From CAZZBK01 sp964652155 (GTDB taxonomy: Bacteria; Planctomycetota; Planctomycetia; Pirellulales; PNKZ01): a stretch of DNA of 14,953 bases. Positions within the stretch are counted from its first letter, which is position 1; each line of letters starts with the position of its first letter. The stretch spans positions 1 through 14,953 of the forward strand of contig CAZZBK010000146.1 in assembly GCA_964652155.1 (NCBI GenBank). Reading direction: 5' to 3'. Made by a program: the position numbers and the translations under genes. The notes beneath the pieces are model-generated. The model ran no database searches and was not told the DNA's origin. It worked only from the letters and a program-made list of their open reading frames with translations. Shown in pieces: positions 1 through 7,185 of this stretch.

Positions 1-50
1 CCAGGCCCTGATGGTGACAGAAGGGATATTGCCATAGAATAAGCAGCATC

Positions 51-524
51 ATGGCACAGCGCGTTTACCTCGAAACAACGATCCCCAGCTACTTGACTGC
101 ATGGCCGAGCCGGGATCTCATTATGGTCGGCCACCAGCAACTGACCAAGGAATGGTGGCGGACGCGGCGAAGCGAATTTGAGCTTTGCATCTCGCAATTT
201 GTTATTGATGAGGCTACCGCCGGCGATGCCGAAGCGGCCCAAGAACGCCTGGCAATCCTTGCTCCGCTTCCACTGCTAGATATCTCGGAAGCGGTCGTGG
301 AACTCGCTTCAGCCATCCTTCAAACAGGAGTTATCCCGACCAAGGCTGCGCGTGATGCGGCCCATATTGCCGTCAGCGCTGTGCATGCCATCGATTTTCT
401 GTTAACCTGGAATTGTGCCCATATCGCCAATGCACAGATCATCAAAAAGGTCGAGGCGATTTGCGCGCAGCATGGCTTTTCCTGCCCGGTGATTTGTACG
501 CCAGAAGAACTCATGGGGAGTTAG
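51..524 (+). CDS. PIN-domain (VapC-like) toxin
   Basis: A 157-aa protein of PIN-domain size, probably the ribonuclease toxin of a type II toxin-antitoxin pair. The N-terminal strand reads VYLETTIPSYL, the form seen in a PIN subfamily where the usual first Asp (YLDTN) is replaced by Glu. Further acidic candidates are D53/E54 (FVIDEA) and D103 in ARDAAHIA. A late LLTWNCAHIAN segment matches the usual end of the PIN core. The fold predicts a Mg-dependent ribonuclease; the activity is inferred from the family. One base separates its TAG stop from the next ATG, so the two genes form a pair with the toxin first. The ATG at 51 is the natural start, although the upstream ribosome binding site is weak. 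Confidence 0.8.
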   Translation: MAQRVYLETTIPSYLTAWPSRDLIMVGHQQLTKEWWRTRRSEFELCISQFVIDEATAGDAEAAQERLAILAPLPLLDISEAVVELASAILQTGVIPTKAARDAAHIAVSAVHAIDFLLTWNCAHIANAQIIKKVEAICAQHGFSCPVICTPEELMGS

Positions 525-525
525 C

Positions 526-759
526 ATGATTCGCGATCCGATCGTGGATGAAGTTCGAGCCATCCGCGAGGAACTAGCTGCCCGATTTGACTTCGACATT
601 CGTAAGATTGTCGAGGACGCGCAGCGGCGGCAAGCAACTTCGCAATCCCGTGTCGTATCATTCCAAAGGCCGAACCAGACTCCGCTTCCAACCGAGGCCA
701 CTATTCCGATTTCTCCGGGTGCAAAGCCATTGGATACGGCCCCGGCGGCTAAGCTGTAG
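526..759 (+). CDS. small partner of the PIN toxin, probable antitoxin
   Basis: A 77-aa protein starting MIRDPIVDEVRAIREELAARF, a pattern typical of small proteins found beside PIN genes in planctomycetes and cyanobacteria. The first 40 residues look helical and charged, with a possible short coiled coil. The last 30 are rich in Pro, Thr and Ala and are probably disordered, which would suit an antitoxin tail that wraps the toxin. I see no clear ribbon-helix-helix or AbrB domain. The start lies one base after the toxin stop, so translation is probably coupled. The antitoxin role is inferred from position and size. Confidence 0.65.
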   Translation: MIRDPIVDEVRAIREELAARFDFDIRKIVEDAQRRQATSQSRVVSFQRPNQTPLPTEATIPISPGAKPLDTAPAAKL

Positions 760-770
760 CGTTAGCGGCC

Positions 771-1409
771 ATGGCGAAGCGGGAATCACAACTCGACAGG
801 GCAGTAGACTACGCCCTGGCTGAGGCGGTCCGGGTCGGAGATCCGGCGAAGCTGCCGCCGGCCGTCCGCACCGTCCTGCTGGTACACGCCGCGCAGGGCA
901 TCATCGACAACGGCGGTCTGCAATACTTCTTTGAATCCGACTGGGCTAATCAGCCGCCGTACTCGATCTTTGTCAACGGATACCGGGCCATTGGGTCCGC
1001 GGCCGAGGCGGACGCCCTCGCCGCGGCCGTGCAACTGTTCCCGTTCGCCGAGCCGCACAAGCATCAACGTCGCCGTGACAAGTTCCTGGAACAATTCCAC
1101 AAGGATGGTGGGCACCGGTCGGACAGCCCCTTCGAGCCCTACACCGACCAACCCTGCGGCACCCGGGAGGTTGTATATCCAACTGCTGCTGAGGACCAGC
1201 CCGCGTCGCGTCCAACTCTGCTACACTCTCGTCGTCGCCAGCGTATGGTGGCAGTCGTGGAGATCGAATCCATATCAGTTGACTTCTTGGACTTGGAATT
1301 GACCACCACGCATGAACTCGCACAGGTCACTGAAGTAGTACACTCCAGCAGACGGAGGGGCTGGAATCGCTCAAGGGAATTCAAAGCTCACCGGTACCCC
1401 GCCGACTAG
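771..1409 (+). CDS. DMP19/DUF4375-like protein, C-terminal part probably frameshifted
   Basis: A 212-aa reading frame. Residues 1 to about 130 resemble the DMP19 (DUF4375) family, including the stretch LLVHAAQGIIDNGGLQYFF and the later DSPFEPYTDQPCG. The family role is uncertain; some members are described as DNA-mimic or regulatory proteins, and immunity roles have been proposed. After about residue 130 the sequence loses family character and becomes Arg/Ser rich. Another frame near 1160-1200 reads LYIQLLLRTSPR, which looks more like a natural continuation, so a frameshift near 1155-1165 is likely. It lies 12 bp after the antitoxin gene and may be cotranscribed with it. Confidence 0.5.
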   Translation: MAKRESQLDRAVDYALAEAVRVGDPAKLPPAVRTVLLVHAAQGIIDNGGLQYFFESDWANQPPYSIFVNGYRAIGSAAEADALAAAVQLFPFAEPHKHQRRRDKFLEQFHKDGGHRSDSPFEPYTDQPCGTREVVYPTAAEDQPASRPTLLHSRRRQRMVAVVEIESISVDFLDLELTTTHELAQVTEVVHSSRRRGWNRSREFKAHRYPAD

Positions 1410-1464
1410 TCGTAAAATTGACAACCTTTGAGCAAAACACCAGCCACCCTACCGCAGAGCCGGG

Positions 1465-1893
1465 TCAGATGTAATACATCGGCTCGTTCTGTCGCCGGGT
1501 GCGCTCGAGCAACTCGGCGAGCGTAATGCCACGCAGAAAATCGCGCTGCACCTGCATCACCCCGCGCCAGGTCTCGTGCAGCGCGCGGGCCGCCCGACTG
1601 TCGCGGCTCACGGTGCTGCTGGGAATGTCGTCGGGGCCCTCGATGACCTCCATCACCTCGCCGAGCGAGATGTCTTGGGGCGCTCGGGCGAGTTGGTAGC
1701 CGCCGGCCGCGCCGCGCGTGCTGTTGACGAGCCCTGCCCCTTTGAGTTGCAGCAGAATTTGCACCAGGAACCGGGCCGGGATGTCGTGCTCGTCGGCGAT
1801 CTTGCGGATACGCACCGGCTCGCGGCTCGTGTAGCCAGCCGCCAACTCAATCATCGCGACGCAGGCGTATTCAGTTTTGGCGGACAGTCGCAT
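1465..1893 (-). CDS. Rrf2 family transcriptional regulator
   Basis: A 142-aa protein of normal Rrf2 length. It starts MRLSAKTEYACVAMIELA, followed by the family winged helix: RKIADEHDIPARFLVQILLQ, then GLVNSTRGAAGGYQLAR as wing and linker. The three-Cys cluster that binds Fe-S in IscR and NsrR is missing, as in CymR-type members, which sense cysteine supply through a partner protein. It lies 66 bp downstream of cysH on the same strand and is probably in one operon with it. Control of sulfur assimilation is therefore a reasonable inference. Confidence 0.88.
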   Translation of the reverse strand: MRLSAKTEYACVAMIELAAGYTSREPVRIRKIADEHDIPARFLVQILLQLKGAGLVNSTRGAAGGYQLARAPQDISLGEVMEVIEGPDDIPSSTVSRDSRAARALHETWRGVMQVQRDFLRGITLAELLERTRRQNEPMYYI

Positions 1894-1959
1894 CAGCGAA
1901 ACACTCTCGGTGGCTCGGTGAGTGAGGGGGACCGTCCCCTGCGGTTGGGTTGGCGGCTC

Positions 1960-2793
1960 TTATTCGGACGTGTGCAGGCCGCATTCCTTTTTCGCCGAAC
2001 CGCTCCAGCGACCGGCCCGCTCGTCCTCGCCAAACATCACCGCTCGCGTGCAAGGCCAGCAGCCGATGCTCGTGTAGCCCTGGTCGTGTAACGGGTTATA
2101 CGGGATGTCGTGGTCGACGATCGCCTTCCAGATGTCTTTTTTCGTCCAGTTGGCCAAGGGGCTGATCTTGACCAGGTTGAACTTTTTGTCCCAACCGACG
2201 ATCGGCACAATGGCCCGATCTTGGCTCTGGTCCCGACGGATGCCACTCATCCAGGCCTTAAAACCGACCACCGCCTGATTGAGCACCTGCACCTTGCGCT
2301 CGCGGCAGCAGCGGTCGGGATCGGTCTTGTAGACCGGCCCGTTGTTGAGCGCCTCGTACTGCTCGACGGTCGTGTCGGCGCTTTTCAGTTCCACCTCGAG
2401 TCCGTAGCGGCTCTTGATGCGCTCGCGCAGCTCGAGGGTCTCGCGAAACTGATAGCCCGTGTCGAGATTGAAGACATGGACCTTGGGGTTGAGCTCGGCC
2501 AGGTAGTGCATGATGACGCAGCCTTCGGGCCCAAAGGCGGTCGCCATCGTCAGGTAGGGAAAGTACTGCTCGATGGCCCAGGCGATGATCTCCTTGGGCG
2601 AGGCCGCTTCGAGCTGCTGGCTGGCCTCGGCCAGAAACTCAGCGTCGGTGCGGAAGGCCTTGAAGGGGATCACGTTCGGCTCGGCATCCGCAGGCAACGA
2701 CGCCACGTCGGGCGTGTCGGCCACTCGGGGCAGCGCGGGGTTGGGTTGCGAAACGGCCATCGGGGCACGCCGGGCGGGAAGACTCATCGGCAC
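1960..2793 (-). CDS. cysH: assimilatory APS/PAPS reductase
   Basis: A 277-aa phosphoadenylyl/adenylyl-sulfate reductase that reduces activated sulfate to sulfite in the cytoplasm. The nucleotide-binding region reads MATAFGPEG (83-91) and HVFNLDTGYQFRET is the typical follow-on. Two Cys pairs, C162/C163 (DRCCRERK) and C245/C248 (GCWPC), predict a [4Fe-4S] cluster, which favours APS as substrate. The catalytic Cys is C271 in KKECGLH. The first 45 residues are a Pro/Ala-rich extension not needed by the family, so the true start could be M3 or M12 rather than M1. It has its own promoter at 2827-2855 and precedes the Rrf2 gene. Confidence 0.93.
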   Translation of the reverse strand: MPMSLPARRAPMAVSQPNPALPRVADTPDVASLPADAEPNVIPFKAFRTDAEFLAEASQQLEAASPKEIIAWAIEQYFPYLTMATAFGPEGCVIMHYLAELNPKVHVFNLDTGYQFRETLELRERIKSRYGLEVELKSADTTVEQYEALNNGPVYKTDPDRCCRERKVQVLNQAVVGFKAWMSGIRRDQSQDRAIVPIVGWDKKFNLVKISPLANWTKKDIWKAIVDHDIPYNPLHDQGYTSIGCWPCTRAVMFGEDERAGRWSGSAKKECGLHTSE

Positions 2794-3100
2794 GTCGCGG
2801 AGCGTAGGTCCGGCTCCAGTGGTTCAATCCTAGGAATGTTTGTCGTCTAAGTCAACAATGCACGATGGTCATTATCGGCCAAACCGGGTCAGGTTCTTCA
2901 GTTTGGGTCAACTTTGACAGCCCAAGCGGCACCTCCGTCCGCCTCGACAACTTCGTGCCCATGTACTTAAACGCTCTCGGCAAGGGGCTTTGTGATTTAC
3001 GGCCGCAGGCCGGGAGGGTCCGCTGGCATCGTGGCTACCGGAGGTGTAAAACCACACGCTAACGTGATGTCTGACGATGGTTTTTTGGCGGGAGCGGATC
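2794..3100. other. cysH-rhaB divergent intergenic region
   Basis: This 307-bp gap holds the cysH promoter, an operator-like dyad GTCAA-CT-TTGAC at 2907-2918, and a short hairpin CGGCC-GCA-GGCCG near 3000-3012. For rhaB, TCGACA and TTAAAC spaced 17 bp apart near 2942-2970 are a weak promoter candidate. The GTCAA dyad could bind the LacI-family protein encoded at 4617-5675; that is only a suggestion. I see no small gene here. Confidence 0.4.
2827..2855 (-). promoter_or_regulatory. cysH promoter with overlapping palindrome
   Basis: On the minus strand a TTGACT -35 (2850-2855) and TAGGAT -10 (2827-2832) are separated by exactly 17 bp, giving a leader of about 27 nt before cysH. The palindrome TCCTAGGA overlaps the -10 box and could be an operator for the downstream Rrf2 protein. 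Confidence 0.6.
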
Positions 3101-4597
3101 ATGTCCGATCAAGTCTATTTGGCGGTCGATCTCGGAGCGTCGGGGGGACGCGTGCTGGCCGGCCTGTTTGACGGCGACCGGCTCAGGCTCGAAGAGGTGC
3201 AACGATTCGATAACGGCGCGGTGAGCCTCGGAGGCAGCCTCTACTGGGACACCCCCGCGCTGTGGAGCAACATCTCCAGCGGGCTGCGCCAAGCCGGTTC
3301 AATCTACGCAACGCGCATCAAGAGCGTTGGCGTCGACACCTGGGGCGTCGATTTTGCCTTGCTCGGGCGACACGACACACTGCTCGGCAACCCGCACTCG
3401 TACCGCGACGCGCGCACGCAGGGGATGATGGAAGCGGCGATCGCCCAACTCGGCCGCGAGGCAATCTTCGCGCAGACCGGCTTGCAGTTCATGCCCTTCA
3501 ACACGCTCTATCAACTGCTCGCGATGCGGCGGCATGACTCGCCGTTGCTCGATGTTGCCGAGTCGTTCTTGATGATCCCCGACCTGTTTCATTGGCTGCT
3601 CACCGGCGTCAAGGTGAACGAGGTCACAAACGCCACCACGACCCAGTTCTATAACCCCACGACAAAAACCTGGGCGAACGAATTGCTGGCGCAACTCAAC
3701 TTACCGCGCGGCATCCTGGGGCAACTCGTCGAGCCGGGCACGAACCTCGGCGCGCTGCGGAGCGACGTGAGCCGGGATCTCGGCCTGTCAGGCGTCGAGG
3801 TGGTAGTGCCGGGGACGCATGACACGGCGAGCGCCGTCGTGGCGGTGCCTGCGGCCTCGGCGCCCCTCGCGCGCCCCGACTGGTGTTACATCAGTTCCGG
3901 CACATGGTCGCTCATGGGGGTCGAGAGCCCGCATGCTGTCATCAACGAGAAATGCCGCGCCTGGAATTTCACCAACGAAGGAGGCGTCGGCGGCACGACA
4001 CGGTTGCTTAAAAACATCACCGGCCTGTGGCTGGTCCAAGAGTGCCGCCGCGTGTGGAACCAAGCGGGCAAAGAGTACCGCTGGGACGCACTCAACCGGC
4101 TCTCGGCCGAAGCGTCCCCGCTCCGCTCGCTGATCGATCCCGACCACGCCTCGTTCCAGGCCCCAGGGGACATGCCCGAGGCGATTCGAGCCTACTGTCG
4201 GCAGACGTCACAGAGCGTGCCGGCCGACGATGGCGCGGTGATTCGCTGTGCGATTGAGAGCTTGGCGCTCAAGTATCGTTATGTGTTGACGGCGCTCGAG
4301 GACTTGGTGGGAGGCCGCATTGAGACGATCCACATTGTTGGCGGCGGCACACAGAATCGTCAGCTCAATCAGGCCACCGCCGACGCTTGTCAGCGGCGCG
4401 TCGTGGCAGGTCCGATCGAGGCCACTGCGATTGGCAATGTCGCGATGCAAGCCATCGCGGCCGGCGCGATTGGCTCGGTGGCCCAAGTGCGGCAAGTGAT
4501 TCGCGACAGCTTTCCGGTCGAGGAGTACGAACCGCAGCACGCCGAAGCCTGGAACGAGGCTTATGGAAGATTTCAGGCGTTGCTGGCCAAGCCGTAG
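3101..4597 (+). CDS. rhaB: rhamnulokinase
   Basis: A 498-aa FGGY-family sugar kinase that phosphorylates L-rhamnulose in the cytoplasm (rhamnose breakdown). The N-terminal phosphate motif is VDLGASGGR (9-17). GVDTWGVDF (78-85) and the GLQFMPFNTLYQL stretch are typical of RhaB. The catalytic Asp is D241 in GTHDTASAV. ISSGTWSLMG is the second phosphate motif and IHIVGGGTQNRQL the adenosine motif. I chose ATG 3101 over ATG 3077 because GGGAG sits just upstream and the family begins at this point. It is convergent with the LacI-family gene, 19 bp apart, with no terminator visible between them. Confidence 0.93.
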   Translation: MSDQVYLAVDLGASGGRVLAGLFDGDRLRLEEVQRFDNGAVSLGGSLYWDTPALWSNISSGLRQAGSIYATRIKSVGVDTWGVDFALLGRHDTLLGNPHSYRDARTQGMMEAAIAQLGREAIFAQTGLQFMPFNTLYQLLAMRRHDSPLLDVAESFLMIPDLFHWLLTGVKVNEVTNATTTQFYNPTTKTWANELLAQLNLPRGILGQLVEPGTNLGALRSDVSRDLGLSGVEVVVPGTHDTASAVVAVPAASAPLARPDWCYISSGTWSLMGVESPHAVINEKCRAWNFTNEGGVGGTTRLLKNITGLWLVQECRRVWNQAGKEYRWDALNRLSAEASPLRSLIDPDHASFQAPGDMPEAIRAYCRQTSQSVPADDGAVIRCAIESLALKYRYVLTALEDLVGGRIETIHIVGGGTQNRQLNQATADACQRRVVAGPIEATAIGNVAMQAIAAGAIGSVAQVRQVIRDSFPVEEYEPQHAEAWNEAYGRFQALLAKP

Positions 4598-4616
4598 TCG
4601 AGACGTGAAGAGTGGC

Positions 4617-5675
4617 CTACAACCGCACGACCGAGGCCCCTTCGACCAGCGTGGGCTCCAGGCCGATATCAACATGCGGCTGCGCGGGGTGCAAGATGCG
4701 CTTGCACAGTTGATCGACCGCGCGGCAGCCGATCTGGTGCGCGTGGACATCGATCGTGGTCAGCGCCGGATAAACGCCCATCAGCAGCGGCCGTTCGTTG
4801 TTGCACGAGATCAGGCTGATGTCGCGCCCCGGTTGCAAATCGCGGGCAGCTAGAGCCCGTGCAACCTGCACGCCCACGCTGTCGACCGGCGTGAAAATGG
4901 CCGTCGGCCGAGGGCGTTCTTTGAGCAGCGCGTCGACCAGTCCTTGCACGCGCTCGATTTGTTCGATGGCGGGCGAAGGGAAGCCCCAGCGGCGCTCGTC
5001 CCCCAGGTAGCAGTCGACCGTCGCGCCGGCTTGCTGCGCCGAGAAAGTGAAGCTGGACTGACGACGCATGAAGGTGGCCTGTGTTGGCTTGGGGCTAATA
5101 AAGGCGAGGCGGCGATGACCACGCTCGAGCAGATGCTCGGCGGCGAGTTGACCCACGAGTTGGTCATTCACCTGCACGACGTCGCCGCGACACCCGCGCG
5201 GACGCCCCAACACCCACACGGCCGGCAACGACTCAAGTGCGCGCATCAATGCCGGATCAGCTTGTGCTGAGAGATTCCCTTGCAAAGCCCCTTTGAGAAT
5301 GACGCCGTCGATGCGCTTGCGTCGCAAGACTTCGGGCACATGATCGATGCGCGGCAGGTCGGCCACCAAGAATTGGGCCCGAGCCGTCTCCAGGGCCTGT
5401 TCGACTCCGTGGATCGCCGTGGCCACCACCGGAAGCGAGGCCAGCGAACGATCCAAGCCGAGCATCAATAGCAAGACGTTCTTGCCTGCGAGCGGATTGA
5501 GCGCCGACATGCTCGCTTTGCGTTGCCGCGGCGCGTAGTTCAAGACCTCGATGGCCTGCCGCACTCGATGCACGATTTCCGCATCGACCGCCGGATGACG
5601 ATTCAACACGCGGCTCACGGTCCCCGCCGAGACTTTGGCCCGTCGAGCAACATCGAGGATGGTGGCGGTGGACAT
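4617..5675 (-). CDS. LacI family transcriptional regulator
   Basis: A 352-aa repressor-type protein of normal length. The N-terminal HTH and hinge read ATILDVARRAKVSAGTVSRV followed by LNRHP and, later, LNYAPRQRK. From about residue 65 a periplasmic-binding-protein-like effector domain follows; GRPRGCRGDVVQVNDQL and FISPKPTQATFMRRQ are typical of sugar-sensing members. The convergent rhaB makes rhamnose or a related sugar a possible effector, but the sequence does not prove it. A TGAATATTCA palindrome in its own promoter suggests autoregulation. Confidence 0.9.
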   Translation of the reverse strand: MSTATILDVARRAKVSAGTVSRVLNRHPAVDAEIVHRVRQAIEVLNYAPRQRKASMSALNPLAGKNVLLLMLGLDRSLASLPVVATAIHGVEQALETARAQFLVADLPRIDHVPEVLRRKRIDGVILKGALQGNLSAQADPALMRALESLPAVWVLGRPRGCRGDVVQVNDQLVGQLAAEHLLERGHRRLAFISPKPTQATFMRRQSSFTFSAQQAGATVDCYLGDERRWGFPSPAIEQIERVQGLVDALLKERPRPTAIFTPVDSVGVQVARALAARDLQPGRDISLISCNNERPLLMGVYPALTTIDVHAHQIGCRAVDQLCKRILHPAQPHVDIGLEPTLVEGASVVRL

Positions 5676-5709
5676 CGGTGAAGGTCGACGAAGGGAAAGG
5701 ACTCGGTCC

Positions 5710-5738
5710 AGTATGAATATTCACCCCGGGTGCGTCAA
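5710..5738 (-). promoter_or_regulatory. lacI-family gene promoter and operator-like palindrome
   Basis: On the minus strand TTGACG (5733-5738) and CATACT (5710-5715) are 17 bp apart. The perfect palindrome TGAATATTCA (5714-5723) overlaps the -10 box and spacer, the place expected for an autoregulatory operator. Confidence 0.5.
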
Positions 5739-5788
5739 TCCAATTGGGCACGGTGCCGGATCGGTCGTTGGAGGCCCGCGGAGCCGAA

Positions 5789-5817
5789 TTGGCTAAACCC
5801 ACAATGCGGGGTACAAT
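5789..5817 (+). promoter_or_regulatory. tRNA-Arg promoter
   Basis: TTGGCT (5789-5794) and TACAAT (5812-5817) with a 17-bp spacer end about 10 bp before the tRNA 5' end. This is a well-placed sigma70-type promoter and implies the tRNA gene was or is transcribed. Confidence 0.6.
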
Positions 5818-5827
5818 AACGCTCTAA

Positions 5828-5867
5828 GCCCCGGTAGCTCAATTGGATAGAGCTACAGCCTTCTAAG
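5828..5867 (+). tRNA. 5' half of tRNA-Arg(TCT), interrupted after the anticodon loop
   Basis: The acceptor strand GCCCCGG (5828-5834), TA, D stem GCTC/GAGC with loop AATTGGATA, anticodon 5' strand ACAGC (5855-5859) and loop CTTCTAA (5860-5866, anticodon TCT) are all regular. The expected 3' strand GCTGT is missing; after one G the sequence becomes GTAAGTCG. No T-arm or matching CCGGGGC acceptor strand follows within the next several hundred bases, nor anywhere else I could see in the window. This is a broken tRNA gene or the left attachment site of an integrated element; an intron is the alternative. Confidence 0.75.
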
Positions 5868-5936
5868 GTAAGTCGAGCGCATTTTTCTAACTTGCGAAAA
5901 TGCGATAAAACGCTCGTATTTACGTGCTTTTCGCAA
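5868..5936. repeat. left-end cluster of overlapping dyads
   Basis: Three inverted repeats overlap within 63 bp: CGAGCG (5874-5879) with CGCTCG (5911-5916); CGCATTTT (5878-5885) with AAAATGCG (5897-5904); TTGCGAAAA (5892-5900) with TTTTCGCAA (5928-5936). All are perfect. They begin six bases after the tRNA break, so they could be recombinase binding sites of the element's left end. Confidence 0.55.
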
Positions 5937-5987
5937 TCGCTCGCGTTGGTGTCTGAAATGGCAAAAATGGGCGTTGAAGGGTAAAAA

Positions 5988-6003
5988 GAGTATCGCGATA
6001 CTC
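5988..6003. repeat. perfect 16-bp palindrome
   Basis: GAGTATCGCGATACTC reads the same on both strands with no spacer. It stands in noncoding sequence of the element's left end and is probably a protein-binding site; which protein is unknown. Confidence 0.6.
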
Positions 6004-6108
6004 CTCATTGCTTGGGCGGGATTTTTCATGGGCGATCGGCAAAATCTTAATCACGCCGTGTCCGGTTTTGCGTCGCGATGATATTTGCCGGGGTGTGGTG
6101 CGCATTAC

Positions 6109-6153
6109 GGGGCCCAGCTGCGGCCGTATCCAGTGGCCAACGGGTCCCTTTTT
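6109..6153 (+). terminator. intrinsic terminator facing transcription from the tRNA side
   Basis: GGGGCCC (6109-6115) pairs with GGGTCCC (6142-6148), allowing one G-U pair, around an inner GGCC/GGCC hairpin, and TTTTT follows directly. It would stop transcripts entering from the tRNA-Arg promoter. Its 3' part belongs to the inverted repeat shared with 11062-11091. Confidence 0.55.
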
Positions 6154-6167
6154 CGACTTTTTTTGAC
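6138..6167 (+). repeat. left copy of a 30-bp inverted repeat
   Basis: The sequence from CAACGGGTCCC through the T-rich stretch to GAC matches the reverse complement of 11062-11091 at 28 of 30 positions; the mismatches are repeat positions 18 and 27. See the partner entry. Confidence 0.8.
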
Positions 6168-6242
6168 ACCTCGCGCACCTCCGCGCTATGGCCTCAACTC
6201 ATTTTGTTTGGGCGGGCTTTTTGCTCGCCCTATCCCAGCGCA

Positions 6243-6281
6243 TAAAAAAGCCACGTAGGAGGGGCAGTATCCTACGTGGCT
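6243..6281 (-). terminator. terminator of the recombinase operon
   Basis: AGCCACGTAGGA (6249-6260) and TCCTACGTGGCT (6270-6281) form a perfect 12-bp stem with a 9-nt loop. On the minus strand six T residues follow the stem. It lies about 90 bp after the last gene of the operon. Confidence 0.9.
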
Positions 6282-6372
6282 CGCATGTCAGGGCGTCCCC
6301 CGGCAGGTGTTATCATCGTCAGGCCGATGGCCTCAACAAACCATATTCCGGCCGACTGTCAGCGTTGTAATC

Positions 6373-6846
6373 TCATCGCGGTTTCGATGGCTTATCGTCA
6401 ATCCAATTTGGCCGAATTTGTGGCAAGTCCCCCTTGGGCAAGCCTTCCAGCACGTCGGGCGAGACCTTGCCAGACCAAAATATGACGAGCACGCGCCCGG
6501 TGGGCTCGCCCCCGACGTCGGCCACGGTTTCGGTGTCTTTGAAGTCGGAGAGGTACCACCATACTTCACTAGCTCGCAGCTTCACGATTGCCGGTCTGCC
6601 AACGAAGACGAATAGCAGCGTGTTCTCGCCCCAACGAATGGCACACTCATAGCCAACCTTGCGCCAGAATGTCGGATATTGCGATTGGATCGCCCGCAAT
6701 TCCATTTCGGCCATTATGGTCGACCACTCCTCCCAACTCTTGGGCGTATCGTCCTCGGCCTCCGCGGGCTTGCTGACCGATGTTGTCGGGATCGCCACGC
6801 AGGTCGTCACGGCTTGCAACAGCTCGCGTCGAGTAAGTTGATTCAC
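6373..6846 (-). CDS. Tat-exported protein of unknown function
   Basis: A 157-aa protein starting at GTG 6846, with AAGGAC about 10 bases upstream. The N-terminus MNQLTRRELLQ carries a twin-arginine motif, followed by a weakly hydrophobic stretch AVTTCVAIPTTSVS and an AEA site near residue 30, so Tat export is predicted. The mature part (about 127 aa) is rich in Trp and in alternating beta-like segments (TLLFVFVGRPAIVKL, RVLVIFWSG). I do not recognise the family. It is the last gene of the recombinase operon, 24 bp after the preceding stop, and is followed by a strong terminator. Confidence 0.75.
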   Translation of the reverse strand: MNQLTRRELLQAVTTCVAIPTTSVSKPAEAEDDTPKSWEEWSTIMAEMELRAIQSQYPTFWRKVGYECAIRWGENTLLFVFVGRPAIVKLRASEVWWYLSDFKDTETVADVGGEPTGRVLVIFWSGKVSPDVLEGLPKGDLPQIRPNWIDDKPSKPR

Positions 6847-6870
6847 GTTCAGATAGTCCTTGGTCTTGGG

Positions 6871-7185
6871 TTATGAGTGAATTCTGCCGGCCTTGGTACG
6901 ATAAATCTGGCCGGCAATCAGGCCGCCCGGTCGAGAGATGGTCAACTCGACGGCCACGGCCCACAATTGCAGATCGCTTGAAAGTGCAAACGTGTTGAGG
7001 CGCTCGAGTACTTCCCTTGCTTCCGCTCGGCCGAGTATGGCCCCCGTTTCTGATTCGACGGCGCGAAACCGCCGCGGTGTGGTGCGCCAGTTATGCGGCT
7101 TGCCGCACAGCAGCCGGACTACCCAAAGAACGTACTCGCGTGGCCATGTGGCCGGCGATGAACGGCGATGCGTGGTTGCGTTCAT
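6871..7185 (-). CDS. small conserved-looking protein of unknown function in the recombinase operon
   Basis: A 104-aa protein. I chose ATG 7185 rather than the longer open frame because this ATG overlaps the upstream TGA (ATGA), as at the neighbouring junctions. The N-terminal third is basic (RRSSPATWPREYVLWVVRLL) and the middle has a helix EAREVLERLNTFAL. The C-terminal part reads LWAVAVELTISRPGGLIAG, probably a beta hairpin. No signal peptide or known motif is visible, and no function can be assigned. Confidence 0.65.
   Translation of the reverse strand: MNATTHRRSSPATWPREYVLWVVRLLCGKPHNWRTTPRRFRAVESETGAILGRAEAREVLERLNTFALSSDLQLWAVAVELTISRPGGLIAGQIYRTKAGRIHS

Larger units (their letters stand above)
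5868..6372. other. noncoding left end of the element
   Basis: About 500 bp without a convincing gene. It contains the dyad cluster, the 16-bp palindrome, a + strand terminator at 6109-6153, a GGGCG/CGCCC hairpin near 6209-6229 and the terminator of the recombinase operon. A 61-codon minus frame at 5920-6105 has no recognisable features and runs through the palindrome, so I do not call it a gene. Confidence 0.6.

Noticed and set aside
2110..2850. Long + strand open frame opposite cysH.
   Set aside because: It is the antisense of a well-supported cysH and encodes no known motif.
5920..6105. 61-codon minus frame at the element's left end.
   Set aside because: No ribosome binding site or family features, and it crosses the 16-bp palindrome.
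6188..6370. Short + strand frame starting in the ATGGCCTCAAC motif.
   Set aside because: It crosses the strong minus-strand terminator and shows no protein features.
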